This document shows, piece by piece, positions 39,734 to 48,053 of a stretch of 61,843 nt of DNA (position 1 is its first letter; each line of letters starts with the position of its first letter). This DNA is from a virus. The translations under genes were made by a program, and so were the position numbers. The stretch is taken from positions 1 through 61,843 of the IMG/VR virus record IMGVR_UViG_3300042568_000857. One strand, written 5' to 3'. A model generated the notes under the pieces. It had not been told where the DNA came from. It worked only from the letters and a program-made list of their open reading frames with translations, and ran no database searches.

Positions 39734-41224
39734 TTAAAGTTTCCCCACAATACCCGCCATTTCAGATTCCGTCCAGCCCCGGCCATGCAGGCTTGGCCGC
39801 CGCCGGGCGCAAGTGATGGTGAGACTGTCCCGGCTTCTCGTCACGGCCACATAGAACAGGCGCAGCATCTCTGCCGTGTCAGGCCAGCTAGCCTGCTCGG
39901 CTCCGGCAATCAAAACGTGGTCCCATTCGAGGCCCTTGGCACCGTGAACCGTGCCGATGTAGAGGCCATTGAAGTCGTAGCTAGCCTGTGCCTCCGCCTG
40001 GGCCAGGGCCTCGGCCATGGCTGGCAGCAGGGCCTCGGGCTGGCTAGAGCCGCAAGCCTCGGTGAAGTGGCGGACGTAGGGCAGGGCGTTGTGGTGGTTG
40101 TGCCATGTCTCACCGGGATTCTGGATGGCTGCCATAGCCTGCCGGATCATGGCTGGGTCCAGGGCCAGGGCCGGGCAGGGCGGCAAAGCGTCGGCCAGGG
40201 CCAGCCGCAAACGCTCGGCTAGGGCGTTGTGGCGGCAGAGGATGGCGCGGGAGCCTGTTGGGTGGGAGGCTAGCCATTCGCGGATGTGGGCAAACTCGGC
40301 GGCCTCGGTGCCGAAGTTACACACACCAACTGGCGTGTGGGCTATCTCGGGGGAGACAAACATTGTGGAGACGTTGCGAGGGTCGCGGACGTATTTCATG
40401 GCAATGGCTCCGGTTTGGCCTGCCGTGAGCCTGTTGGCGGCGGCAATGATGGGCGGCAGGCTCCGGTAGTTGTCGACAAGTATCAATTGGCACCATTCAG
40501 GCGAGGCGGCTAAGTGTCTAAAATAATCCGAACTAGCACCACGGAAGCTGAAAATCGACTGCATTTCATCGCCTACTACGGTCTTGGACTTGGCCTCAAT
40601 CTGCTCAAGCAAAGCAAAGTCTCCGGCCGCCGTGTCCTGGAACTCGTCCCAAAACAGCGCATCCAGATCCCCAAGGCTACCCGGCAAATGGTGGACGGCC
40701 TCGCCAAGCAAAAGATCCATCGAAGCCTGCCCGGCTGCTACCATGGCCCGGCGGACGGCTCTGGCGGGGGCGTAGGCACGGTTGGAGATGCAAGGCACGC
40801 CTGTATCCGTAGCCTGCCCGGCGGCCAGGGTGGCGGCCACGTCGCGGATGGAGACGGATTTATCTAGGCGGAGGCGGGTAAGCTCGGCCTTGATCATAGC
40901 GGCCTGGGTGTCCTCGTCTATAATGACGGGGCGGCGGCCCTGCCATGTCGGCCACTTGTGGGCCTCAGCCAGTGCTAAGGCGTGCAGCGTGCCAACATGC
41001 CGGAGGCCAGTAATGCCAAGGGCTGCCAGCCTGTCGGCTAAGATGCGGCCAGCTTGAACCGTGAAGCTGATGGCGACGACTTTGGATGGGTCGGCCCCGT
41101 TGGCGATGGCGGCGGCGATACGGCGGACGAGGACGAAACTCTTGCCGCTGCCTGCCCCGGCGCGAAGCAGGAGGCGGGGGGCTTGGCTGGCGATGGCGGC
41201 GGCCTGTTCTGGGGATGGTTGCAT
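39734..41224 (-). CDS. UvrD/Rep-like superfamily 1 helicase
   Basis: 496 aa. Motif I GAGSGKS (residues 23-29), motif II WDEFQD (192-197), motif III QSIFSFRGA, motif V VHGAKGLEWDHV and motif VI LFYVAVTRSRD are all intact, in SF1A order. It is shorter than bacterial UvrD (about 720 aa), as is usual for phage versions. It unwinds DNA 3' to 5' in replication or recombination. It lies downstream of the Rad50-like gene with a candidate promoter of its own. Confidence 0.88.
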   Translation of the reverse strand: MQPSPEQAAAIASQAPRLLLRAGAGSGKSFVLVRRIAAAIANGADPSKVVAISFTVQAGRILADRLAALGITGLRHVGTLHALALAEAHKWPTWQGRRPVIIDEDTQAAMIKAELTRLRLDKSVSIRDVAATLAAGQATDTGVPCISNRAYAPARAVRRAMVAAGQASMDLLLGEAVHHLPGSLGDLDALFWDEFQDTAAGDFALLEQIEAKSKTVVGDEMQSIFSFRGASSDYFRHLAASPEWCQLILVDNYRSLPPIIAAANRLTAGQTGAIAMKYVRDPRNVSTMFVSPEIAHTPVGVCNFGTEAAEFAHIREWLASHPTGSRAILCRHNALAERLRLALADALPPCPALALDPAMIRQAMAAIQNPGETWHNHHNALPYVRHFTEACGSSQPEALLPAMAEALAQAEAQASYDFNGLYIGTVHGAKGLEWDHVLIAGAEQASWPDTAEMLRLFYVAVTRSRDSLTITCARRRPSLHGRGWTESEMAGIVGKL

Positions 41225-41269
41225 AAGCGTGGTGTCGGATGTCTTGCGCGTTGAAGTATGCGCGCCCCA

Positions 41270-41298
41270 CTATTAACACTATTTCGACTGCTAGACAA
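41270..41298 (-). promoter_or_regulatory. Promoter candidate for the helicase gene
   Basis: Minus strand TTGTCT, 17-nt spacer, TAATAG, overlapping the stop of the upstream gene. The leader contains AAGACATCCGACACC before the ATG, as in several other leaders here. Confidence 0.45.
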
Positions 41299-43309
41299 GA
41301 TGAATTGCGTTTACGCCTTTCGGCACGCCGTCGATGTCGCGGTTGTCCATGACAATCACCTGATCCACCAGCCCAGCCTCCACGGCGGCGGCCAGATTCG
41401 CCAAGACGGCAGGCTTGCGGCCTGGATCAATAACGCCAAATTCGTCCACAATGACGAGCTTAAAGCCTTGATGATTGGCAGCCAAGGCGGCCTGAATGGC
41501 GGCGGTGGCAATGCGCTTGTCCGAGCCGCTGAAGGCATCGAAAGTCACCCATGACTGATCCTCGTATCGGCCAAGGCAAAGGTCGTGGACAGTCAACGGG
41601 GCGGCGAACAAGCCAGCCGTGAAGGTCTGGCACACATCCAGCACGCCGCGCAAGGCATGGTCCATGATGCCCTTCACCCCAGCATCCCAAGCCGTCCTAG
41701 CCGTTTTAAAGGCGGTTTCATCTGTTTCGAGCTGGGCCAGCCGTTCCTCAGCCTGCCTGCGGGTGGCCTGCCGGGCCTCGGCTTGGGCCTGGGCGGCTTG
41801 GCTGGCGGCGGCGGTGGCGAGGGCACCACGGGCGGCGTCAAGTTGCTCGGAGAGTTCGGTGATGAGTTCAGCGATGCGGTCAGCGCGTAGGCTTGCCACA
41901 AGGCGGCCTTCGTCGGCCTTGGCGTAGGCGTCCCAAGCCCTAGCTCGGCGGGCCTCGGCGGTGAGGGCGTCGGCGGACTCGGTGAGGTCGGCGAGGGCGT
42001 CTTGCAGGCCTTGGATGTCGGCCTCGGTGATGCCTGCGCCTTGGACGGTTTCGTGAAGCCAGTGATTATCCACGGCCTGTTCGGCGCGGAGCACGGCTTC
42101 GTAGGCGCGGGTGACGGCGGCGGCTTGGCGAATAAGGCTGTGAAGAGTTTGGAGGCGGTCGGCATTTTGCTTCATCGCTTCCTCCCATCCTGCAACGTCT
42201 GACTCTTCGGCTGCTTCGCGGTTCCAATGCACTGCCAAAGCTCCGCAACAAGGGCAAGTGCCTTTGCCGGTAAGCTCGTCGTTGTTGGCGGCGTTGAGCT
42301 TGGTTTGCAGGCGGTCAGACTGAATCAGTAACTCGTTAATGTCAGCCTTGAACTTTGCTTCGTCCACTGGCTCCCACCCGTCCGCCACGATCTGATAGGC
42401 GGCCTGGGCCTCTGCCAGCTTGGCCTCAAGCCTGCCGTGTTCGGCCTGCCAGCGGTCCCATACCTGCCGGTCCACCTGGGCCTGGGCAAGGTCGGCCTGG
42501 GCGGCGCGCAGGCGGGTTTGCACGTCGGCGAGCTGGGCCTCAAATGCCTCTGCCGTGCCGTTGGGGCGCTCGCTTGGGGGCTGCACTGGGGCCGGGCGGC
42601 TGGCGATGGCGTTGGCCTCGCCGGTCAGGGTGGCGATCTCGCGCTCTAGGCGGGAGACGTTGGCGCGGAGTTCGGAGATGGGCGGGCCGCTGGGGGCGGG
42701 TGCGGAGGTGTCGAGGATCTCCATGCCTGCCAGGGTGCCGCGCATATCCTTCATGCTGGCGGTGTAGCCGGTGGCGGTGACCTTGGCGATGTCTTCGACA
42801 CTGGCTAGCCACTCCTGCACATCGTCAAAGGCTTTGAGTGTGCCTGTGAGCTTTTCCAACCCTGACTCGGCCAGGAGGGCGCGGAGCTTGGCTGGCACGT
42901 CGTCGCCGCAGGCTCCCAAGATCATGCCTGCCCTGACTTTGGGCGAGGCTGCCAAGAACGGCTCAAGGTCGAGCATGACGGGTGGCAGGAGGTCGGCGGG
43001 GGCCGGGCTTTTGGACTCGCCCTTTACGGACTTGCCGGAGCGGGTGAGGCTGCGGTCGTAAATGGTGCCGCCAATGTCGAGGCTGGCCCCCATACGCAGG
43101 CTAGAGCCGAGGGCGTCCATGACGCCGCCGTTGGTCTTGGGCAGGCCGGGCACCTTGCCGGAGAGGACAAAGGACAAGGCGTTGGCGATTGTTGTCTTCC
43201 CGGCACCGTTGGCACCGATAACTAGGTTGACGCCGGAGGCGAAGTTGTGGGCGCGGGAGCGGCCAGCAAAAGAGTCGAGGGAGATGGAGGAGATGTATGT
43301 ATTTTTCAT
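41291..43309 (-). CDS. Rad50/SbcC-like ATPase
   Basis: 672 aa. Walker A IGANGAGKTT (31-40); long heptad-rich coiled coils on either side of a CPCCG zinc-hook near residue 350; an ABC-signature equivalent FSGSDK near 590; Walker B LVIVDEFG near 616. The layout is that of SMC/Rad50/SbcC DNA-end tethering ATPases, compacted. The usual Mre11/SbcD nuclease partner is not seen in the window, so it may pair with a host nuclease or act alone. Start follows ACACCACACCACC with no SD. Confidence 0.82.
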   Translation of the reverse strand: MKNTYISSISLDSFAGRSRAHNFASGVNLVIGANGAGKTTIANALSFVLSGKVPGLPKTNGGVMDALGSSLRMGASLDIGGTIYDRSLTRSGKSVKGESKSPAPADLLPPVMLDLEPFLAASPKVRAGMILGACGDDVPAKLRALLAESGLEKLTGTLKAFDDVQEWLASVEDIAKVTATGYTASMKDMRGTLAGMEILDTSAPAPSGPPISELRANVSRLEREIATLTGEANAIASRPAPVQPPSERPNGTAEAFEAQLADVQTRLRAAQADLAQAQVDRQVWDRWQAEHGRLEAKLAEAQAAYQIVADGWEPVDEAKFKADINELLIQSDRLQTKLNAANNDELTGKGTCPCCGALAVHWNREAAEESDVAGWEEAMKQNADRLQTLHSLIRQAAAVTRAYEAVLRAEQAVDNHWLHETVQGAGITEADIQGLQDALADLTESADALTAEARRARAWDAYAKADEGRLVASLRADRIAELITELSEQLDAARGALATAAASQAAQAQAEARQATRRQAEERLAQLETDETAFKTARTAWDAGVKGIMDHALRGVLDVCQTFTAGLFAAPLTVHDLCLGRYEDQSWVTFDAFSGSDKRIATAAIQAALAANHQGFKLVIVDEFGVIDPGRKPAVLANLAAAVEAGLVDQVIVMDNRDIDGVPKGVNAIHLV

Positions 43310-43321
43310 GGTGGTGTGGTG

Positions 43322-43564
43322 TTAGAAGTCAATATCAGCATATAGATGCTCGTCGGTAGCCGCTGGAAGTAGAATGCGGTGAACTCGGGAACAGTTGCCC
43401 CTGCGTTCGGTTACTTGTTTGGCGAAAGTCGCGGCGTCCTTTCGGTTCATTGAAATGAACACGGTGCTAGGACGACGATAGGCCAACGTCCAGATTTGGC
43501 TTCCTGGGGGGCGCTCAAAACAGACGTAGTATGCTTTGAATGCGGACTCATCTTTGAGGATCAT
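43322..43564 (-). CDS. Small unknown protein
   Basis: 80 aa from the ATG at 43564 (MILKDESAFKAYYVCFER), ATGA-coupled to the HTH gene. Mixed alpha/beta with an aromatic N-terminus. It precedes the Rad50-like gene but does not resemble SbcD. Confidence 0.55.
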   Translation of the reverse strand: MILKDESAFKAYYVCFERPPGSQIWTLAYRRPSTVFISMNRKDAATFAKQVTERRGNCSRVHRILLPAATDEHLYADIDF

Positions 43565-43773
43565 AGGCGTGGCAGTTTGGTGCGTTTCTGGTGGAGTTTG
43601 CGAAGCAGTTGTTGCAAGCCGTAGCCTTGAATCATTGCGCGCTCTTGTTCCCAATTCTCCAACGTGCGTTTGTTAATGCCCAGGACTTGAGCTGCATCTC
43701 GCTGGCTAAACTCGTTATCGGAGCGCCAAGCGCGCAACAAATCGGCAAATTCTTTACTGGTGGGTGGAGTCAT
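43561..43773 (-). CDS. XRE-type helix-turn-helix regulator
   Basis: 70 aa. FSQRDAAQVLGINKRTLENW (about residues 22-41) is a clear HTH_3/XRE unit, and the whole protein is little more than this domain. Coupled by ATGA at both ends inside the recombination operon. It probably binds an operator near the 45-kb divergent promoters; the target is inferred only. Confidence 0.75.
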   Translation of the reverse strand: MTPPTSKEFADLLRAWRSDNEFSQRDAAQVLGINKRTLENWEQERAMIQGYGLQQLLRKLHQKRTKLPRL

Positions 43774-44183
43774 GGCTTGATGAAGGTTAGAACGGCTGGT
43801 CCTGAATAAGCCGGGCAGCCCTCGGCCTTGGCCGTGAACTTGGCCTTGCCACGCCTGACGACGGCATGGCCCTGCAAGACGTGCCTTTTGCCCCGCTTGC
43901 CGGGCTTGTGGCCAGGCAGGCTAAGCCAAGTGGCCGAGTCTTGGCGCTTGGCCTCGATCTGCCCGGCGGCCACAAGGGCGCGGAGGCGGGCGTAGATGTT
44001 CGGCGAGTGGGCGGGCCTGCCTGCTTCCTTGCGGCGGGCTACCATGGCGGCCACCAACTCGGCCTTGGTCATCTGCCCGCACACGGCCAGCACGGCCAAG
44101 GCTAACTGGCTGAGGCTGGACTGGCGGCGGGCAGGCTTGGCCGGGCGTGGGCTGGCGGTGGGGATGAGGTGGAAGTCATTCAT
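43770..44183 (-). CDS. Winged-helix-like DNA-binding protein
   Basis: 137 aa from the ATG at 44183 (MNDFHLIPTASP). The central part (LAVLAVCGQMTKAELVAAMV ... IYARLRALVAAGQIEAKR) fits a winged helix with a beta wing (DSATWLSLPG). The C-terminus is basic (KPGKRGKRHVL). Likely a regulator. It starts 2 nt after the upstream stop. Confidence 0.55.
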   Translation of the reverse strand: MNDFHLIPTASPRPAKPARRQSSLSQLALAVLAVCGQMTKAELVAAMVARRKEAGRPAHSPNIYARLRALVAAGQIEAKRQDSATWLSLPGHKPGKRGKRHVLQGHAVVRRGKAKFTAKAEGCPAYSGPAVLTFIKP

Positions 44184-44185
44184 GG

Positions 44186-45010
44186 CTAGTCTTGGGGCCA
44201 AGGTTCCTCAGCGGCGGCGGCTTCCTCGGCTGGATAGTCGGGCAGGGCGGCGGTGACGACGCTAGGGGCGATGTCGCCAGATTCGAGCGCCTTGCAGACA
44301 TGCAGGATTTCGGAGGCGCACTGGTGGACATCCTGCCAGAACGTCCGGTTGCGCACCTCGTCGGGAATCGTGGAGGCTGCCACGCCTTTGATGAGCGCCG
44401 TGAACGCCTCCTTGACCGCCATGCCTACCGTAGCGCCATGCGGCCCGGCGGGCACAGGCGGCCTGCTAGGCTGGGCAGGCGGCTGCTGCGGAGGGCGGGC
44501 GGCTTGGGGTGGCGGGCCTGACTGGCGGGGAGGTGGGTTCAGTAGGCGTTGCTGGGCCTGCTGCGGGTTGTTGTCGTACACGATGTCCGTCCTGTGGGCT
44601 GGCGGGCCTTGGCGGGCTGGCTGGGCTGGCTGGGCTGGCTGGGCTGGGGCGGCGGGGACGCCTTCGAGCCATTCAATCACGGTGCGGGAGCGGCCATGCT
44701 GGTCGGTTCCTTTTGCATCAAGCCTTTTTTTTCCATTGTAGGAAGAAACGCTGAGACCTGTCAGGTCGCCGCGCCCATTTTTGGTTGCAGAGATGCGGAA
44801 CCATGGGCCTACCCAATCGGCTGTAAGGGGCGGATCAAAATCCACGAAACGAATACCCACCTTGGTACCGGCAGCGTCCTCGGCATAGGCGGATTGTATG
44901 GTGCCTTGCCCAAAAGGCTTTGGTGGGTCAATCTTCAAGAGACGGGCCTCGACCATCTCCAAATCTGTAGAATCTGGAATGTGCTCCAGTGTTGCGAAGG
45001 GTGTAATCAT
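44186..45010 (-). CDS. Probable OB-fold / ssDNA-associated protein with Pro-rich linker
   Basis: 274 aa. The N-terminal 110 residues look beta-rich (VEARLLKIDPP ... KVGIRFVDFD ... WFRISATKNGRGDLTGLSV), in keeping with an OB-like nucleic-acid-binding fold. A long Pro/Gln/Ala linker (about 118-190) leads to a helical domain and an acidic end (EEAAAAEEPWPQD). The acidic tip resembles those used by SSB-like proteins. First gene of the recombination operon. Fold assignment is tentative. Confidence 0.5.
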   Translation of the reverse strand: MITPFATLEHIPDSTDLEMVEARLLKIDPPKPFGQGTIQSAYAEDAAGTKVGIRFVDFDPPLTADWVGPWFRISATKNGRGDLTGLSVSSYNGKKRLDAKGTDQHGRSRTVIEWLEGVPAAPAQPAQPAQPARQGPPAHRTDIVYDNNPQQAQQRLLNPPPRQSGPPPQAARPPQQPPAQPSRPPVPAGPHGATVGMAVKEAFTALIKGVAASTIPDEVRNRTFWQDVHQCASEILHVCKALESGDIAPSVVTAALPDYPAEEAAAAEEPWPQD

Positions 45011-45044
45011 AGGATGTCTGGCCGATGTTTTGCGGCTGACACCA

Positions 45045-45080
45045 ACTCTAACGCATACCGTTTAGTTTGCAAATGGTATC
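45045..45080 (-). promoter_or_regulatory. Early-type promoter with ATACCATTTGCRA box
   Basis: Minus strand: GATACCATTTGCAA with TTGCAA as -35 (45067-45072), 16-nt spacer, TAGAGT as -10 (45045-45050). The box ATACCATTTGCRA recurs at the plus promoter at 46126. ATACC/GGTAT also forms an inverted repeat around the -35, a possible operator. Confidence 0.5.
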
Positions 45081-45097
45081 ATCGAGCTAATTCGTAT

Positions 45098-45185
45098 TTG
45101 AGGATTTGTGATGACGTGTTATTATGAACACGCCGCCGGAAGCTAGACACTTCACGACGGCGCTAACTAAGCCCATAAAAACACT
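45098..45185 (+). promoter_or_regulatory. HNH-4 leader: promoter plus 5' hairpin
   Basis: Plus strand: -35 TTGAGG (45098-45103), 16-nt spacer, -10 TATTAT (45120-45125), 5 nt. The hairpin (45131-45162) is CGCCG/CGGCG, then CG/CG, then GAAG/CTTC around the 7-nt loop CTAGACA. CTAACTAAGCCCATAAAAACACT leads to the ATG. It also serves the genes downstream of HNH-4. Confidence 0.75.
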
Positions 45186-45761
45186 ATGAACGAAGCTACA
45201 CCAACCGTGCCACTGGCGCGCACACAAATCAACTTTACTCCCGCACAAGAGGCGAGATTTTGGGCTAAAATCAATAAAGATGGCCCGACAATGCCGCACA
45301 TGGAAAGCCCTTGCTGGGTATGGACGGCGTGCAAAAATAAAGCAGGATATGGCAGCGTAAAAGTGGTGGATAAAACACAACTAGCCCACCGCGTCGCATG
45401 GATGCTTAATCATGCTGAAATTACCAATATTTTAGTCTGCCACCGCTGCGACAATCCGGCTTGTTGTCGCATTGATCACCTTTTTCTCGGTACGGCTGCT
45501 GATAATGCTCGCGATAGGGCCGCCAAGGGTCGTAACAACTCGGCTAGCGGCGACAAGCACGGTTCGCGGACAAAACGCGAGAGCAGACCAAGAGGAGAGG
45601 CTAACCATTTTGCAAAATTAACCGCTACTACAGTCATTGAAATTCGCTCGCTGTATGCCGCTGGAGGCATTACTTTAACGGCGCTTGCCGTGCGGTTTGG
45701 TGTTGGTGTATCCACAATTCACGCCATCGTTCGCCGCAAAATCTGGCAGCACATCCCATGA
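45186..45761 (+). CDS. HNH endonuclease HNH-4
   Basis: 191 aa starting MNEATPTVPLART. Family hallmark [23 protein letters not shown] core [18 protein letters not shown]; a middle SRPRGEANHFAKLT linker; and a helix-turn-helix tail ending KIWQHIP. Its stop overlaps the RusA start (ATGA), so the HNH leader promoter probably drives RusA too. AT-richer than the genes downstream. Confidence 0.9.
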   Translation: MNEATPTVPLARTQINFTPAQEARFWAKINKDGPTMPHMESPCWVWTACKNKAGYGSVKVVDKTQLAHRVAWMLNHAEITNILVCHRCDNPACCRIDHLFLGTAADNARDRAAKGRNNSASGDKHGSRTKRESRPRGEANHFAKLTATTVIEIRSLYAAGGITLTALAVRFGVGVSTIHAIVRRKIWQHIP

Positions 45762-46123
45762 CCAGCCTGACCATCACCGTCCCCATTCCCTCCCCAAAGC
45801 TCGCCCACAACGGGCGCGTCCACTTCCGGCAGCGGGCCGCCCTCGTCAAAGCCTGCCGGGCCTCGTCCTGCCTCCTGGCAAAAGCGGCCTTGGCTGGCAA
45901 GCCTGCGCCGGGCTGGGGGAAAGCGGCGGTGAAGGTGGTGGCGTATTTTCCGACACTGAGCTTCCCAGATCCGATGAACTTGCTCGATAGGTGTAAGGCC
46001 GTGCTGGATGGCTTCGAGGATGCCAGAATCATCCTGGATGACAAAGACCTTTGGCCGGAAAGGCCGGAGATGCACAAAGACAAGGACCGCCCGCGACTGG
46101 AAGTTACAATCACGCCGGAGTAA
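45758..46123 (+). CDS. rusA: RusA-like Holliday junction resolvase
   Basis: 121 aa. The core FPDPMNLLDRCKAVLDGFED followed by IILDDKDLW carries the acidic residues of the RusA endonuclease family (D..N..K..D ...DD), which cleave Holliday junctions as dimers. Length matches RusA (about 120 aa). In phages it resolves recombination or replication intermediates before packaging. ATGA-coupled to HNH-4. Confidence 0.85.
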   Translation: MTSLTITVPIPSPKLAHNGRVHFRQRAALVKACRASSCLLAKAALAGKPAPGWGKAAVKVVAYFPTLSFPDPMNLLDRCKAVLDGFEDARIILDDKDLWPERPEMHKDKDRPRLEVTITPE

Positions 46124-46125
46124 TC

Positions 46126-46161
46126 ATACCATTTGCGAGCCTTGAGGTTTGCCGCTATAAT
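46126..46161 (+). promoter_or_regulatory. Strong sigma70-type promoter with ATACCATTTGCRA box
   Basis: TTGCGA (46133-46138), 17-nt spacer, TATAAT (46156-46161). The upstream box CATACCATTTGCGA matches the divergent promoter at 45067-45080. The leader AGACATCCCGACACC follows directly before the ATG at 46185. Confidence 0.7.
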
Positions 46162-46184
46162 TGCATTCCAGACATCCCGACACC

Positions 46185-46433
46185 ATGACAATACCCCACC
46201 CATACCGGCTACGCGCCTATCACAACCCAAGAAACGCGGATGAGTCGCTTGTCCCGGCAGGCTGGCGGATGCTTTATGCTGACGAGTTTCCTTTACCAGA
46301 CGGCCACCGCATTCCTTGCCGTTTGTTTGTTAAAGGCATCTACGACAACGCTCCAGATCCTCACTTTGGAGCCAATAAGGGGCGCACTGGTTCCCTTTGG
46401 TGCATAACCTACATTATCCCCGTCACGCCATGA
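46185..46433 (+). CDS. Small unknown protein
   Basis: 82 aa from the ATG at 46185 (MTIPHPYRLRAYHNPRNADE). Beta-rich and aromatic, it reads like a small domain for binding a ligand or protein. First gene after the best promoter in the window; ATGA overlap with the next gene. Not recognised. Confidence 0.6.
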   Translation: MTIPHPYRLRAYHNPRNADESLVPAGWRMLYADEFPLPDGHRIPCRLFVKGIYDNAPDPHFGANKGRTGSLWCITYIIPVTP

Positions 46434-46594
46434 CCGCACTCCCCCTGAAAACCTGCCCGGCCTGCCTTGGCCGAGGTCAGCGGCTCGCCAACTCAGGCAC
46501 AGGCCTTTTGAAGCCGTGCCCAGCTAAGGGCTGTACGGCCAAGGCTAAAGCGGCGGAGATCAAACACAACGGCCATGAAACGAAGCTACCTTAA
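46430..46594 (+). CDS. Small zinc-ribbon protein
   Basis: 54 aa with CPACLGRGQRL then PCPAKGC, a C-x2-C ... C-x4-C knuckle like the DnaJ-type CPxCxGxG motif. Basic, Lys/Ala-rich end. Overlaps its neighbours at both ends. Confidence 0.55.
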   Translation: MTALPLKTCPACLGRGQRLANSGTGLLKPCPAKGCTAKAKAAEIKHNGHETKLP

Positions 46595-46922
46595 ACGCAA
46601 AGCCCGGCTGGCCCCGGCAAGCGCCAAGCAGGCCGATAGGCTGGCGCGTTATCACGCCATGGTGGACGGCTGGCAGGGCAGGCGGGTTTGTGCCAAGTGC
46701 GGTGCCAAGGCTGGCCTAGAGCCTCACCATCCATGGGGCAGGGGGCGGGAGAACCTGTTTCGAGTGATCTTGCTTTGCCACACCTGCCATGAAGGATGCC
46801 ACGCCTCGCCGGATGTGGCCTATAGGCTTGGCTGGCTCCAGCCTGAGTACCGGGGCGTCATCCGCCCACCAAACTTTCCCGTCCCGTGGAAACTAGAACA
46901 ACTGATAACCGACATCCCATGA
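46575..46922 (+). CDS. Small HNH-like zinc nuclease (NinG/phage HNH type)
   Basis: 115 aa. CAKCGAKAGLEPHHPWGRG (about 38-56) followed by LLCHTCHEGCH gives a C-x2-C ... HH ... C-x2-C arrangement typical of small phage HNH/NinG-like proteins linked to recombination or packaging. It is unrelated to the five large HNH paralogues and lacks the hairpin leader. The start overlaps the previous gene by 20 nt. Confidence 0.6.
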   Translation: MKRSYLKRKARLAPASAKQADRLARYHAMVDGWQGRRVCAKCGAKAGLEPHHPWGRGRENLFRVILLCHTCHEGCHASPDVAYRLGWLQPEYRGVIRPPNFPVPWKLEQLITDIP

Positions 46923-47287
46923 AAAAGACACCCCACAAGAAGCCTTACCTTCACGCCCCAGCCTTTGCCCGCAAGGAGATCGCCCGCCTCAAAGCCTTGG
47001 GGATGCGATTTGCCTACAATCCTTGGGATGATGTGAAGTCGGTGAGCCACATCACGCCCCGCGCCTACTGCATCGCCAAGCCTGCTAGCCAGTTTGCGGT
47101 TTTTGCGGTGCCGTCATGTGACCGTGAGCCGCAGTTAGTTGGCCTTTCAAACGCCGACAGGACTACAGTTCAACATGAGTCATGCCAAAGGGTGAAAGAG
47201 GGCGACTGGTGTTCTCTTGCCTACGTCTCCACCGACTCCAGCGGCCAGCCCGTCGTCCTTGAAATCCTCCAGCCCACCAAGCCATGA
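46919..47287 (+). CDS. Unknown protein
   Basis: 122 aa from the ATG at 46919 (MKKTPHKKPYLHAPAFARKE), ATGA-coupled on both sides. Basic N-terminus, then a beta-rich domain. No motif recognised. Confidence 0.55.
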   Translation: MKKTPHKKPYLHAPAFARKEIARLKALGMRFAYNPWDDVKSVSHITPRAYCIAKPASQFAVFAVPSCDREPQLVGLSNADRTTVQHESCQRVKEGDWCSLAYVSTDSSGQPVVLEILQPTKP

Positions 47288-47601
47288 CTGCCACCCTACT
47301 CATCGAGGCCATCACCGCCGCCAAACAGGCCGAGGCCTCCGCCCGCCAGAACCGCCTAGCCGCCGTCCGGGCTTTTGCCGGGCACATCAAGGGCAAGATG
47401 GCCCGCCTCAAACTGGACCGGGGCACGCTTCGCCGCCGCCTTGGCTGGCCTGATAGCCGAATCGGCAATTTTTTACACTTGGATTACTGCCTCACGCCCG
47501 AATGGATGGCCCAGCTTGCCGAGGCCGTGGGGCCAATGACCGCAGCCGAGCGCCGGGCGGCCAAGCGCCAGCCTAAACGCACCAAAGCACTCAACTCCTA
47601 A
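47284..47601 (+). CDS. Small basic helical protein, possibly DNA-binding
   Basis: 105 aa. Long basic helices; KLDRGTLRRRLGWPDSRIGN could be a degenerate helix-turn-helix. Lys/Arg-rich C-terminus. ATGA-coupled to the previous gene. Confidence 0.45.
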   Translation: MTATLLIEAITAAKQAEASARQNRLAAVRAFAGHIKGKMARLKLDRGTLRRRLGWPDSRIGNFLHLDYCLTPEWMAQLAEAVGPMTAAERRAAKRQPKRTKALNS

Positions 47602-47607
47602 ACACCC

Positions 47608-48039
47608 ATGAGCGATACACCGCGCACAAACGAATTTAAACGCACTGTCGGAGTCCCTTGGTGGGAGTTTGCGGGCCAACTCGAACGCGAGCTAGCCGCC
47701 AGCCAAGCCGGGCAGGCCGAGCTACTGGCCCGGCTGGAAGAACGCACGCAGTCACATCTCCACGCTTCGGCCAGAGATGTGCAAACGATCCAACGGCAGG
47801 CGGTGGAGCTTGCCCATTGGCGGGCCGAGTTTGTGCGAATGGCAGCCATGCGCGAGCATAATGGCAATATGGCTGGTATGTGGCAGGCATTGGCAGAGGG
47901 GCTGGCTAAGGCGGCAACCGAATATATGGATAAATGCCCTGCGGACGCTGACGAAACGCCTTCATTCTACGCGGCTGGCCTCGGCTTGAGCCAAGCCCTC
48001 GCCGCCCAAGAGGCCGCCAAATCCGCAAACCATGACTAA
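47608..48039 (+). CDS. Coiled-coil protein of a common phage type
   Basis: 143 aa beginning MSDTPRTNEFKRTVG ... WEFAGQLERELAASQAG. The MSDTPxT start and F..QLERELA helix are common in small phage and prophage proteins of unknown role. Mostly coiled coil in the first 80 residues. Confidence 0.55.
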   Translation: MSDTPRTNEFKRTVGVPWWEFAGQLERELAASQAGQAELLARLEERTQSHLHASARDVQTIQRQAVELAHWRAEFVRMAAMREHNGNMAGMWQALAEGLAKAATEYMDKCPADADETPSFYAAGLGLSQALAAQEAAKSANHD

Positions 48040-48053
48040 CGAAGCTCAACGCT

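Noticed and set aside
46575-46922. Sixth member of the large HNH family
   Set aside because: It has HNH-type zinc ligands but none of the family hallmarks ([11 protein letters not shown]...), no HTH tail and no promoter-hairpin leader. It is a different small HNH/NinG-like protein.
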